Below are positions 6,222 through 14,432 of a stretch of 64,000 nucleotides of DNA, piece by piece; within the stretch, counting starts at the first letter, position 1; the number at the start of each line of letters is the position of its first letter. Source of the DNA: Chryseobacterium sp. HSC-36S06 (GTDB lineage: Bacteria > Bacteroidota > Bacteroidia > Flavobacteriales > Weeksellaceae); assembly GCF_024171485.1 (NCBI RefSeq), contig NZ_JALJZX010000003.1, positions 124,001 to 188,000 of the forward strand, written 5' to 3'. The notes under the pieces are model-generated. The model ran no database searches, was not told the origin of the DNA, and saw nothing but the letters and a program-made list of their open reading frames with translations. The translations under genes and the position numbers were made by a program.

Positions 6222-8573
6222 TTATTTCTTGATTACTTTTCCGGAGGCGGTCACCGTTCCTGCACTGTTCTTCACCTTATAGAGATAAACACCGGATTCT
6301 AAAGCGGATGGATTCAGCGTGTTCGTACCTTTGACCAGATGATGGCTGCCGACCATTTTGCCCGACATATCGTAGAAAATTACGGTGCCTTTATCTTCTG
6401 AACTTACAGTCAGGATATCTCTGAACGGATTCGGATATACTGCGATGTTCTTTTTAAGCGGATCGGCGGTGGCCAGCGCACCCAGATTCATCACGGCAAA
6501 AGGAGAAAAACTGGTGATTCCTGTTCCGGTAATGGTGTAAGGATTGCTGCCGCTCACCGCGCCGGAGTTTTCGGCCGTCCAAACGCCGTTTACATAATGT
6601 CCGACGGTCGCATTGTTTGGGTTAAAGGTTCCGTTCTGTTGTGAAGCATTCCAGCCCAGTGAAATGGTGGCATTGCTTCCGCCTGGGGTGCCTTCCGAGA
6701 TATCCCAGGTTGCATTCACCGCACCGCCGGGCGCATTGCTTACGCCTTCAGCAACCTTAACCGAAAAAGTATCGGAAGTGCCGAAATTGGCAAGTGCAAC
6801 CGGATTGTAGTTTGAAGGGGTACCGACAGGAAGATTTACGGTGCCTCTTCCGGCATTTACATTTTCAACATTCACGGTGCCGGTACCGTTGGTGACGATA
6901 TAATTATTGGTGTTACCGCCGGTGATGGCGGAAGATGTTCCCTTGAGATTCACAGCATTGTTATTCAGCGTAATTCTTGAATTTAAATTTAAGTCCCCTG
7001 CAAGGTTTAAACTGCCGGAAACAATATGTAGTGGCGCATTGAGCGCAAGATTTCTTGCTGATGCTGCAGATGAAATTTCAACATCCGAACCAGCAGGAAC
7101 CAGAGTGTCTTCAGAAGAAAGCGGCACCACCCCAGTATTCCAGTTGGCGGGAGCGTTCCACGAATTGCCGGTTGACCTGTTGAAGGTATAGTCACCCTGA
7201 AACTGGTACAGCTTCATCGCATTTCCCAGGCCTGCAAAAAAATACAGATTCCCGTTTAATTCATGAAAGCCAAAAGGATTGGAGCCGATGTTATTAGTTC
7301 CCTGCATCAGCGTGATGATATCAAAGGTTTTTACGGTCTGAACGCCGTCGGTGCGGTGCGGTTCCGCGAAATCATTATTTCCGGACATACTGGCGGTTCC
7401 ACCAGCATACCAGGCAGTACCTTTATAATCGACGAGATTTCCTGCATTATAGGCACCTGTAGAAGCAATTGAGTAACCGTTTTCCTGATAATTGGTCCGG
7501 AAGATGGTTTTCTGGTTCATATTAAAACAGTAAAAATTCTCATTGGTTTTGGAAAACATGGAGCCCGAACTCGTTCCCGCATCTATGGCGTCAGCAGGCG
7601 AAATCTGCACGGTGCCGCCGAGCGTTCCATCGGTGCGGTATAGCGTATGCCGGGTGTTGACGGAAGCGTTATGCAAAGTTGAAAAGAGGAGATAATCATC
7701 CGTTGACGTGAGATTAAAAGTCGTGAGACTGTACACATTATTGGTAAGCGGCGAGGTATTGGTAAAAATTTTTGTTCCGGAAGGCGTTCCGTCGGAGGAC
7801 CATAACTCTACCCCATTGGTTTCATCAAAACCCATAAAATAGAGTTTGTTTTTAAACGCCGCCATGCGCATAGTAGCTACAATAAAAATATTCGGAACAT
7901 CAATCACTTCTACGCTTCCCGTAGTGCCGCTGATTTTCCACAATTTAAAATCGGAAGCAAAATAAACGTCATCATTCAGTCTTGTCAGTGCATTAGCGGA
8001 TTTATCAGCAATCATTGAGGTACCAGCAGCAGTGCCGTCCGTTTTCCATATTTTTCTGCCATTACTGCCTGTATATCCGTAAAAGTACATTTCATTACCA
8101 CTGAGGGAGCGGTTTGCTGCTTCATATTGGTCAGTGGTGATGGATATGCCTTCAGTAGTCGCTCCCCGTTCATCGAACCGTTTCAGCAATACAGTTCCAG
8201 CGTCTGTACCATCCGACTTCCAGAGTTCATCATACTGAATATAGGGACTGTAACTTTTATATACATAGACGTGAATATAAAAGTGATCCTTTGCGGGAAT
8301 TATGGCCTTTATTGCAGCACTTAGAACACCGGAATGCCCTAAATTTTTAATCACCTTTGTTCCCGCGTCGGTTCCGTCAGTCACCGCAATGGCCACGCTT
8401 GGTGTAACTGTAACCCCGTAATAGTGTTTACCGTTCCAGCGGTTGTTCTGCCAGATGAAATGCTCGTTATCGGTAGGTCTTAAACCCGTTGTAGATACGT
8501 CTTTCACAATTGTAAGCTGGGCGCTGCCTGTAATTCCCAGCATCATTAAACTGAAAAGTAGAATTTTTTTCAT
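6222..8573 (-). CDS. T9SS-secreted protein with ELWxSDGTxxGT repeats
   Basis: 783 residues. The signal peptide ends GITGSAQ. The first ~450 residues contain repeated units of the form LWKSDGTDAGT, LWSSDGTPSGT, IWKTDGTAAGT and LYRTDGTLGGT, one per blade, typical of the secreted ELWxxDGT-repeat proteins and suggesting a beta-propeller. Residues ~480-690 are strand-rich repeats like those before many sorting domains. The last ~75 residues are a type A T9SS C-terminal domain: VYPNPFRDILTV, then YDMSGKMV and GVYLYKVKN, ending KVIKK. The protein should be exported through Sec, then T9SS, and cleaved at the surface. The ligand is unknown. A strong terminator follows; upstream lies an exported lipoprotein gene on the same strand. 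Confidence 0.87.
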   Translation of the reverse strand: MKKILLFSLMMLGITGSAQLTIVKDVSTTGLRPTDNEHFIWQNNRWNGKHYYGVTVTPSVAIAVTDGTDAGTKVIKNLGHSGVLSAAIKAIIPAKDHFYIHVYVYKSYSPYIQYDELWKSDGTDAGTVLLKRFDERGATTEGISITTDQYEAANRSLSGNEMYFYGYTGSNGRKIWKTDGTAAGTSMIADKSANALTRLNDDVYFASDFKLWKISGTTGSVEVIDVPNIFIVATMRMAAFKNKLYFMGFDETNGVELWSSDGTPSGTKIFTNTSPLTNNVYSLTTFNLTSTDDYLLFSTLHNASVNTRHTLYRTDGTLGGTVQISPADAIDAGTSSGSMFSKTNENFYCFNMNQKTIFRTNYQENGYSIASTGAYNAGNLVDYKGTAWYAGGTASMSGNNDFAEPHRTDGVQTVKTFDIITLMQGTNNIGSNPFGFHELNGNLYFFAGLGNAMKLYQFQGDYTFNRSTGNSWNAPANWNTGVVPLSSEDTLVPAGSDVEISSAASARNLALNAPLHIVSGSLNLAGDLNLNSRITLNNNAVNLKGTSSAITGGNTNNYIVTNGTGTVNVENVNAGRGTVNLPVGTPSNYNPVALANFGTSDTFSVKVAEGVSNAPGGAVNATWDISEGTPGGSNATISLGWNASQQNGTFNPNNATVGHYVNGVWTAENSGAVSGSNPYTITGTGITSFSPFAVMNLGALATADPLKKNIAVYPNPFRDILTVSSEDKGTVIFYDMSGKMVGSHHLVKGTNTLNPSALESGVYLYKVKNSAGTVTASGKVIKK

Positions 8574-8599
8574 GTCTGAATATTTTAAAAGGTAAAAAA

Positions 8600-8627
8600 C
8601 CCCGGCGGATTTCAGGGTCCGCCAGGG
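8600..8627 (-). terminator. Intrinsic terminator of the 148-residue lipoprotein gene
   Basis: Stem CCCCGGCGGA/TCCGCCAGGG (one mismatch) followed on the minus strand by six T. It separates the lipoprotein gene from the T9SS gene downstream, so the latter needs its own promoter. Confidence 0.8.
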
Positions 8628-8644
8628 TAGGAATACATCAAAAT

Positions 8645-9091
8645 TTATTTCACCGGAATATCGGTAAAGGTGCCGTACACTGAGGTAACGGTTCCGCTCG
8701 TCCAGGTCGCCTTAAAGGTGCCGGAAGCCTTGCCGTTCGCATTGGCGGTGATGACGACTTCGCCGGTTGCGGGAGTAGCCGTATTTCCGTCAAAATAAAA
8801 CGCATTGGTGGCATTTACGGGATAGGTCGCAGGGGCAAGTCCGGAAAGGTTGAACTCAAACACCGTTCCCGAAGTTGCCGTGGCACCCGTAAAGGCAAAA
8901 ATAGATTTGTACTGCGTACGCACTTCCGAAGATCCTGCGGTTTTAAGGGGTGCCGTGGTGGAGTTCTCACGCCAGGTAAATCCTGCGGAGGCAGGCGGTG
9001 TGGTGCTTCCCGGCTCACTGTCTCTTTCGCATCCCGTCATCAGTAAGGTGACTAAACACAGAGAAAAAAACAGGTAATGTAACTTTTTCAT
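8645..9091 (-). CDS. Exported lipoprotein of unknown function
   Basis: 148 residues. A lipoprotein signal peptide ends LLMTGC (Cys about 21). The mature part begins with a Pro/Ser/Thr-rich linker and then a small strand-rich domain (KSIFAFTGATATSGTVFEFNLSG-like strands, Thr/Ala/Gly rich) with no motif I recognise. It sits between two other exported-protein genes on the same strand, but terminators on its 3' side suggest separate transcripts. It is probably a surface or periplasmic lipoprotein; no function can be assigned. Confidence 0.7.
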   Translation of the reverse strand: MKKLHYLFFSLCLVTLLMTGCERDSEPGSTTPPASAGFTWRENSTTAPLKTAGSSEVRTQYKSIFAFTGATATSGTVFEFNLSGLAPATYPVNATNAFYFDGNTATPATGEVVITANANGKASGTFKATWTSGTVTSVYGTFTDIPVK

Positions 9092-9167
9092 AAGAGGAAT
9101 TTTTAAAATGATTTCACTGACACAAGATGCCGGTTCACAGCTTCGAAACTAAATGACCTTCCCGGTT

Positions 9168-11006
9168 TTACTGTTTAACGTCCATTCTCGAAACGAGCAA
9201 GCGGTCGCCGTTAGGGGTTTCGCTGAAGAAGTACGTGTAATCACCAATCTGCAGTCGGTTATGCTTAGGGTACAGGTAGTATTTCTTCTTCTCGAGGTCT
9301 CCCAGCGTTCTGAATTCCGAAGATTTGCCGGTAGCCAGGTCGAGCTTGCCATATTCAATGCTGTAGAAAGGAGAATAGGATTTGGTTGTAGTAGTTGTGG
9401 AAGTTCCTGAAAAGAAATTACTGAAGGTGCTTACATCCGTATCCACATCAATGGCTTTTACAATTTCCATCACCCAGTTTACTGACTTGCCGTCATTACT
9501 TTCGATCAGATAACCGATGGCAGGAAAATTATCTGCCGTCATGGGTGAATTGTTAAAGAATCCTTTTTTGTTTTTCTGATCCAGCTGCACCGTATAATTT
9601 CTTACAAGATTGCCCTCCGGTGAAAAGTGCAGCAGATACATTCCTTTGTAAATCCGGTCGTAGCTGTCGCCGCTTCTGCTGGTGGAAACTCCGGCCAGTG
9701 CGCCCAGCATTTTACCGCCAGGTAAACCGATTCCTTTTCCTTCGGGCTTGTAATCCTGAACACTCAGCATCATGGAGCCATCTTTAAGTATCTGGAAATT
9801 ATTGGTCACAAATTTCTTGCCGTCGAACTCCAGGGCTTTCTTCATATCGGGCCCGGCTACAGCTTTGCTGTTCAGTTCTGCCATAGGCGTGGCTCTGATC
9901 ACCGACAGCTGCTGCCCGGAAATCTTGGCGATAATGAAGTCATCATATTTTTTTTCATCCAAAGCATTGTCCAGCGACTGCTGAGACGGTGCCATATCGT
10001 CTTTTCCGGAAACCATGTTGGCCATTTTCCCGAGGCCGCCCAGCATACCGCCGGTGGACTTGGCCGCCGCCTGCTCATTATCATCCATACTGGATGGAGA
10101 TACAGTGGCTCCTAAGATTTCATCGGCATACTTGCCCTCTTTTTTAATGCCCATACCGTACAGGATTACCTCATTTCCTTTTGCATAAGCATTAAGGATG
10201 CGGTATCCTGCGGAAGGCGCCGTGAAATTGAACTGCTCTTTAACATTTCCTTCCGGAGAAATCCGGAGATAAGTCAGCTGATTGGGATTTCCTGCGCTGC
10301 CTTTGCCATAGATTTTGGTAGGTGCCAGAACCACGATCCAGTCCCGTGGGAAATCATCGTTCGAAACATCGCGGCTATTTTCATCGAGCAGCGGTTTAGA
10401 GAATATAGGTTTTACAGGGCTTGGCGTGGCAACGGACGCTATTTTTCTGGACTCACCCGTATTCGAAATCTTCACCAGATCCAGGCTCTGCATGGCCGCA
10501 CCTTTGGTATAAGGATAAGCCAGGGCGTAAATCGTGCTGTCCCGTTCTACCTCGTACGCGCCGCTGAAAAGGTACTCTTCACCGTTTTCACTGGTGAGTT
10601 TCTGGCGGTCGAGCAGTTTCACTCTCTTCACGTAATCCCCGGCAAGCCAGTTGTATTTTGCCTTGATCTCACGCTTTTTGAACATCATTTTTCCTGTGAG
10701 GTTGGTGCTTACAGAAGCTGCCGTCGTGGTATATTCATCGCCTTTAAAGTTGAAGAATTTCCATTTTTTCTTTACTTTTTCTACATCCCACTCGTCTTTC
10801 ATGGTGTTGGTAAGGTTGGCATCTTTGTCGAACGTATAGGCTTCCACCTTCACTTTTCTCCGGCTCGAGGGCAGAAAGTACACCATCTCGAAACTGCCGT
10901 TTTCCTTGGCTTCTACACCACCCAGATAGCCTTTCTTGGCTTTGCGGGAAATTTCGTAATCTTTCTCTAAAACCGTAAATGCGCTTTGTTGCGCATAGGT
11001 TGCCAT
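9168..11006 (-). CDS. Large exported protein of unknown function, signal peptide broken by a frameshift
   Basis: The intact frame gives 612 residues starting MATYAQQ. No known domain is recognised: it is strand-rich, with a mid-protein Gly/Ala/Met-rich helix (about residues 310-345, GGMLGGLGKMANM) and a Ser/Thr run (SGTSTTTTTKS) near 545. The start at 11006 lacks a signal peptide, but upstream the DNA encodes FIFSAAAVLYG in the same frame. An ATG at 11052 (MKTK) would complete a perfect signal peptide ending ATYAQ if one A of a five-A run (plus-strand T run 11040-11044) were removed. So the native gene probably spans 9168-11052 with a one-base frameshift or read error. I infer a periplasmic or surface protein. 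Confidence 0.75.
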   Translation of the reverse strand: MATYAQQSAFTVLEKDYEISRKAKKGYLGGVEAKENGSFEMVYFLPSSRRKVKVEAYTFDKDANLTNTMKDEWDVEKVKKKWKFFNFKGDEYTTTAASVSTNLTGKMMFKKREIKAKYNWLAGDYVKRVKLLDRQKLTSENGEEYLFSGAYEVERDSTIYALAYPYTKGAAMQSLDLVKISNTGESRKIASVATPSPVKPIFSKPLLDENSRDVSNDDFPRDWIVVLAPTKIYGKGSAGNPNQLTYLRISPEGNVKEQFNFTAPSAGYRILNAYAKGNEVILYGMGIKKEGKYADEILGATVSPSSMDDNEQAAAKSTGGMLGGLGKMANMVSGKDDMAPSQQSLDNALDEKKYDDFIIAKISGQQLSVIRATPMAELNSKAVAGPDMKKALEFDGKKFVTNNFQILKDGSMMLSVQDYKPEGKGIGLPGGKMLGALAGVSTSRSGDSYDRIYKGMYLLHFSPEGNLVRNYTVQLDQKNKKGFFNNSPMTADNFPAIGYLIESNDGKSVNWVMEIVKAIDVDTDVSTFSNFFSGTSTTTTTKSYSPFYSIEYGKLDLATGKSSEFRTLGDLEKKKYYLYPKHNRLQIGDYTYFFSETPNGDRLLVSRMDVKQ

Positions 11007-11099
11007 ACCGTAAAGAACAGCAGCGGCACTGAAAATAAATTTTTGTTTTCATCATCTGTGATTTTGTTTATGCAAATTTTGTGAACGTAGGATATTTGC

Positions 11100-11123
11100 G
11101 AAATACGCTGAAAAGCGTATTTC
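11100..11123. repeat. Inverted repeat sharing its stem with the neighbouring terminator
   Basis: GAAATACGC, loop TGAAAA, GCGTATTTC. The stem core AAATACGC/GCGTATTT is the same as in the terminator at 11167-11188, 60 bp away. It lacks a T run. It lies in the 5' region of the 612-residue exported-protein gene and might be a leader hairpin or operator. Confidence 0.6.
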
Positions 11124-11166
11124 CCGTAGAACCTTATGTGACCTTAAAGCTAAAAGTCAATAAAAA

Positions 11167-11188
11167 AAATACGCCCGAAGGCGTATTT
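11167..11188 (-). terminator. Intrinsic terminator of the two-component operon
   Basis: Read on the minus strand: AAATACGCC, loop TTCG, GGCGTATTT followed by a run of T (eight in all). A UUCG-type tetraloop makes this a very stable hairpin. It is 24 bp past the response-regulator stop codon. Confidence 0.9.
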
Positions 11189-11211
11189 ACATGCAGTAAT
11201 CTGGAAGTGTA

Positions 11212-11865
11212 TCAGAGCCAGTTATTTTTTCTTGCCAGTTCCATCATTTCACTTTTGGATGAAAGGTGAAGTTTTTTGTAAACATTGTTTACATGGGTCC
11301 GTACGGTGTTGGGACTTATAAAGAGTTGTGCGGCAATATCGGTATACCGGTGCCCCTTTACCATCAGTTTCAGCACATCCATTTCCCGCTCGGACAGCAA
11401 CTGGCTTTCAGAGGGAACAATGGCGGGGCGTTTTTCTTCGCAAAGCAGCCGCATGGCACTGCGTGCGATAGCCGGACTCATGGGAATATTGTCGTAATTC
11501 AGCACACTTTCGAGGGCGTCAACAATATTTACGGCTTTATCGTCTTTCAGCAGATAGCCGTTTGCGCCAGCTTTTATGGCTTCGAAAATCCGTTCTGTAT
11601 CTTCGTAAATGGTGAGGACGATGAATTTTATTTCGGGATACTTCACCTTTGAAATTGAAATGGCTGAAATACCGTCGAGCAGCGGCATTTCCAGATCCAT
11701 GAGTACGATCTGCGGGCGTAGGGTCGGAGACAGTTCTTTCAGTTTTTCCAGATAATCAGCACCGTTCTCTGCCTCCAGCACGAGTTCCACTTCCGCGTAA
11801 GGCAAAAGCTTTTCCTTGAGGGTTTTCCGGTTAAGGAAGCTGTCGTCAACGATTGCGAGTCTCAT
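11212..11865 (-). CDS. NarL/LuxR-family response regulator
   Basis: 217 residues. The receiver domain (about 1-125) shows the acidic pair at VDDS, the phosphoacceptor Asp57 in IVLMDLEMP, the conserved Thr (FIVLTIYED) and Lys (YLLKDDK). A LuxR-type helix-turn-helix follows at about 155-215 with LSEREMDVLKLMVKG and SPNTVRTHVNNVYKKL. It is a DNA-binding regulator activated by phosphorylation from the histidine kinase encoded 37 bp upstream on the same strand. Targets cannot be read from the sequence; the adjacent exported protein genes or the AraC/efflux genes are candidates by position only. Confidence 0.93.
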   Translation of the reverse strand: MRLAIVDDSFLNRKTLKEKLLPYAEVELVLEAENGADYLEKLKELSPTLRPQIVLMDLEMPLLDGISAISISKVKYPEIKFIVLTIYEDTERIFEAIKAGANGYLLKDDKAVNIVDALESVLNYDNIPMSPAIARSAMRLLCEEKRPAIVPSESQLLSEREMDVLKLMVKGHRYTDIAAQLFISPNTVRTHVNNVYKKLHLSSKSEMMELARKNNWL

Positions 11866-11902
11866 GTTTTTAATGTAAAATTAGTTAAATGACTTCCGGC
11901 TT

Positions 11903-13273
11903 TCAATACGCGGTTGGGCGTATTTCTTCCAGAACCAGAATGCTCCCCTTACCTTCCTCTGATGACAGTGTTGCAGTAAAGCCGATATTTGCGGCTCTGG
12001 CCTTTATATTTCCAAGCCCATAGCCTTCATGATGATCATCCGTTATAAATCCCTTTCCGTTGTCCCGCAGACTGATTCTTACCGTATCCCGGGAAATCAT
12101 ATAAAGCTCGGCCTCGGTGGCACCGGAATGTTTCATTACATTCTGCAGGCCTTCCTGCAGGATTCTGAAAAGGTTTATGGTGATTTCTGATGGCAGAATC
12201 CGGTTGTCCCTGATGTCTTCCTCAAAACGGAGGGTTATGCCGCTGTTTCTGAAGCTTTTCAGCGCGTACTGCTTTATATGATCATAAAAATCTTCTACGG
12301 TGATGGTGTCATTGTTCAGCACCCAGAGGGTTTGCCGCAGCAGACCCAAAATGCTTTCGGCATGTTCCCGGAGGTCCTCCAGTGCTCCCTTCCCAGCTTT
12401 CTCCTCCACCGCAAGATAATCGATCTTTGAAATCAGGCTGGTGGCATAGGCGCCTATATTGTCATGAAGGTCCCGCGAAATGGCGATGCGCTGATCGCGA
12501 AGCCGGTTGTCTTCCTCAGCTTTGGAAACTGCGTACTGCATTTCCAGCTGTTTCGAGATCATATTACTTCGCACCGCGATCACCGCATAAATCAGCGGAA
12601 AATAAATGGGCATCCCGATAAGATCAAGGTAAGGTTGCGGTACCTGATAAAAGTAGGTAGCGACAATCATAATCACAAGGAAAGAAAAAACGCAGAAAAG
12701 AAGAAGATTGATGAATTCGTGCGACCATTGCATTTTGATCTTTTGGAGCATAGCCAGGGGATCGGCAGGTTGAATATGCAGACGCCTGAGATAGCGTTTT
12801 GAAAAGTAAAAATAGATTAGTGGGATGCTCATTACCAGCGTGTTCAGGATATTGTACGAAAGATTCTGGGCCTCGTTTACTTCCTGGAATATCCGCATTT
12901 TATCTCCCTCATCCATCTGAACATGATAAATTCCGTACAGAATGGCCAAAAAAGGAATAATGAAATGGATCCAAGGTCTTTTGATTGCTCCGCCATTGTT
13001 CAGCAGCACATAAAAATAAATGGCCGGACCAAAAAGTAATGGAATAAACGCCTGCAGAAAGAGAAAATCGAAATAAGCCACATCCTGAGTGTAAAACAGG
13101 GCCAGATTGGCCAGGCAGTTTACCGCAACAATGATAAAAATGGCCGAGAACGAAAGCCTTACCCCTAATTTTTCCTTCGTATTAAGTAAGGTCGGAATAA
13201 TCAGCAGCGTAAGGATAACAATTACGGTGATGTTGAGGACCAGCACCCACGGGTCTTGAAAATTGATGTTCAT
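11903..13273 (-). CDS. Membrane sensor histidine kinase (HisKA_3/NarX-DesK type)
   Basis: 456 residues. The first ~235 residues contain seven or so hydrophobic helices with only short loops and no extracytoplasmic sensor domain, as in kinases with a 7TM-type intramembrane sensor. A coiled coil (about 240-265) leads to the HisKA_3 motif ISRDLHDNIGA with the phosphorylated His270. The ATPase domain follows: N box in LFRILQEGLQNVMKHS, G1 in LRDNGKGF and G2 in GYGLGNIKARA. It pairs with the response regulator directly downstream. The signal is unknown; intramembrane sensors often respond to membrane or envelope state, which is an inference here. Confidence 0.92.
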   Translation of the reverse strand: MNINFQDPWVLVLNITVIVILTLLIIPTLLNTKEKLGVRLSFSAIFIIVAVNCLANLALFYTQDVAYFDFLFLQAFIPLLFGPAIYFYVLLNNGGAIKRPWIHFIIPFLAILYGIYHVQMDEGDKMRIFQEVNEAQNLSYNILNTLVMSIPLIYFYFSKRYLRRLHIQPADPLAMLQKIKMQWSHEFINLLLFCVFSFLVIMIVATYFYQVPQPYLDLIGMPIYFPLIYAVIAVRSNMISKQLEMQYAVSKAEEDNRLRDQRIAISRDLHDNIGAYATSLISKIDYLAVEEKAGKGALEDLREHAESILGLLRQTLWVLNNDTITVEDFYDHIKQYALKSFRNSGITLRFEEDIRDNRILPSEITINLFRILQEGLQNVMKHSGATEAELYMISRDTVRISLRDNGKGFITDDHHEGYGLGNIKARAANIGFTATLSSEEGKGSILVLEEIRPTAY

Positions 13274-13484
13274 ACAGTAAGGATATTTATCCGTGATAAA
13301 AATATAAAATATTTTGTTTGGAGAGGTTAAGGTTAAGGTCGAGTTTGAGGTTACAGTCTAATGGAGCCGGTATCCGGCCTTCGGGCGAAACAGGCATCGT
13401 GGGACGGAATGTTGGGCATGACCCAAACCCTGGAGGGATCGAAGGATTGAAGTGACCGCTCTCAAGACTTCTGGGCTAAATTCT

Positions 13485-13492
13485 TAACTTTG
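13485..13492 (+). promoter_or_regulatory. Promoter -7 box of the AraC-family gene
   Basis: TAACTTTG matches TAnnTTTG and ends only 6 bp before the ATG at 13499. Transcription would begin at or next to the start codon, which implies a leaderless mRNA. No convincing -33 TTG was found. Confidence 0.6.
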
Positions 13493-13498
13493 CTTAAA

Positions 13499-14341
13499 AT
13501 GCCGATCTTGGAAAACCCGATAAAGATATTTGACGCGCAGAACATCTTCGATTATATTGAAATCGGATATCCCTATCACCCTAAAAATCCAGCGTTTTTC
13601 ATCCTGAAAAAAGGGCGGGTAGTCTACACTGAAAATGTGGACCGGATAGAACTTACTGCAAATCATGTTGCCATTATTGATTCCCGCAGAGTCTACGAAA
13701 TCCTGGAGATCAGCGATGACCTGGAACTGCTGCTGGTCGCATTTTCAAGGGAATACACCGAAAAACTACCCCTTAAAATCAACCGGCTTAATGCCTTTGT
13801 CTGGTTCCGCAAAGAACTGGTTCGGCACTTCCGGCTGGAGCCGGAACCTTTCGACAGCATCTGGAAAACAACCGGTCTTCTGAAATCTGTGCTGGAGCGT
13901 CCGGAACCCTCCGCGCACCGCGACGAAGTCATAAGGCACCTTTTTTCTTCCACGGTCTATCTATTTGCCGATATGATTGCGCATGCCTCGAGGTTTTCTA
14001 AAGAAAAGATCTCCAGAAAACAGGAAATTGTGCTGCAGTTCCTGAAAAATGTAGGCGACTGCTATCTGGAGGAGCGGGAAGTGAGTTTTTACGCTGACAA
14101 ACAGTTTATTACTTCCAGACATCTTACTTCCGTTTTAAAGGAGGTGACAGGACAAACCGCGGGACAGATCATCGCAGCTTTTGTGATGAAGGAGGCCAAA
14201 GCTCAGTTATCCACCACAGAACAGTCACTTTACGAGATTGCACTTAACCTGAAATTCAGTGACCAGTATTCCTTCGGACACTTTTTCAAGAAACATTCCG
14301 GCGAAAGCCCCAACGCTTATCGAAAACGTTTCCGGGGTTAA
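13499..14341 (+). CDS. AraC-family transcriptional regulator
   Basis: 280 residues from the ATG at 13499; a longer frame from the TTG at 13490 would start inside the promoter box. The N-terminal ~170 residues form a cupin-like sensor (FFILKKGRVVYTENVDRIELTANH-type strands, given here only in outline). The C-terminal ~100 residues hold the two AraC helix-turn-helix units, ending with the family signature LYEIALNLKFSDQYSFGHFF and SPNAYRKRF. It lies 92 bp upstream of, and in the same direction as, a three-gene drug efflux operon, the usual position of a local regulator. A -7 box in the gap (14402) suggests the operon has its own promoter that this protein may control. Confidence 0.9.
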   Translation: MPILENPIKIFDAQNIFDYIEIGYPYHPKNPAFFILKKGRVVYTENVDRIELTANHVAIIDSRRVYEILEISDDLELLLVAFSREYTEKLPLKINRLNAFVWFRKELVRHFRLEPEPFDSIWKTTGLLKSVLERPEPSAHRDEVIRHLFSSTVYLFADMIAHASRFSKEKISRKQEIVLQFLKNVGDCYLEEREVSFYADKQFITSRHLTSVLKEVTGQTAGQIIAAFVMKEAKAQLSTTEQSLYEIALNLKFSDQYSFGHFFKKHSGESPNAYRKRFRG

Positions 14342-14401
14342 ATCTTACTTTTGAACATTTTATTCATTCTTTCCGTCATTTTATCGGGTGTGCTGCTGAA
14401 G

Positions 14402-14409
14402 TACCTTTG
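14402..14409 (+). promoter_or_regulatory. Promoter -7 box of the efflux operon
   Basis: TACCTTTG matches TAnnTTTG, 24 bp before the TolC-like gene start at 14433. Confidence 0.55.
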
Positions 14410-14432
14410 TCCCGTTAAAAATCACGGAACCT

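Noticed and set aside
10744-11055. Separate 103-residue minus-strand gene starting MMKTKIYF
   Set aside because: It is the out-of-frame start of the 612-residue gene. After its first six codons it is only a shadow of the correct frame; correcting one base joins its start to the long gene.
13274-13484. tRNA or small RNA gene upstream of the AraC regulator
   Set aside because: The sequence has short GGTTAA repeats and GC-rich palindromic bits but no cloverleaf-type arms or CCA end; it looks like another decayed repeat.
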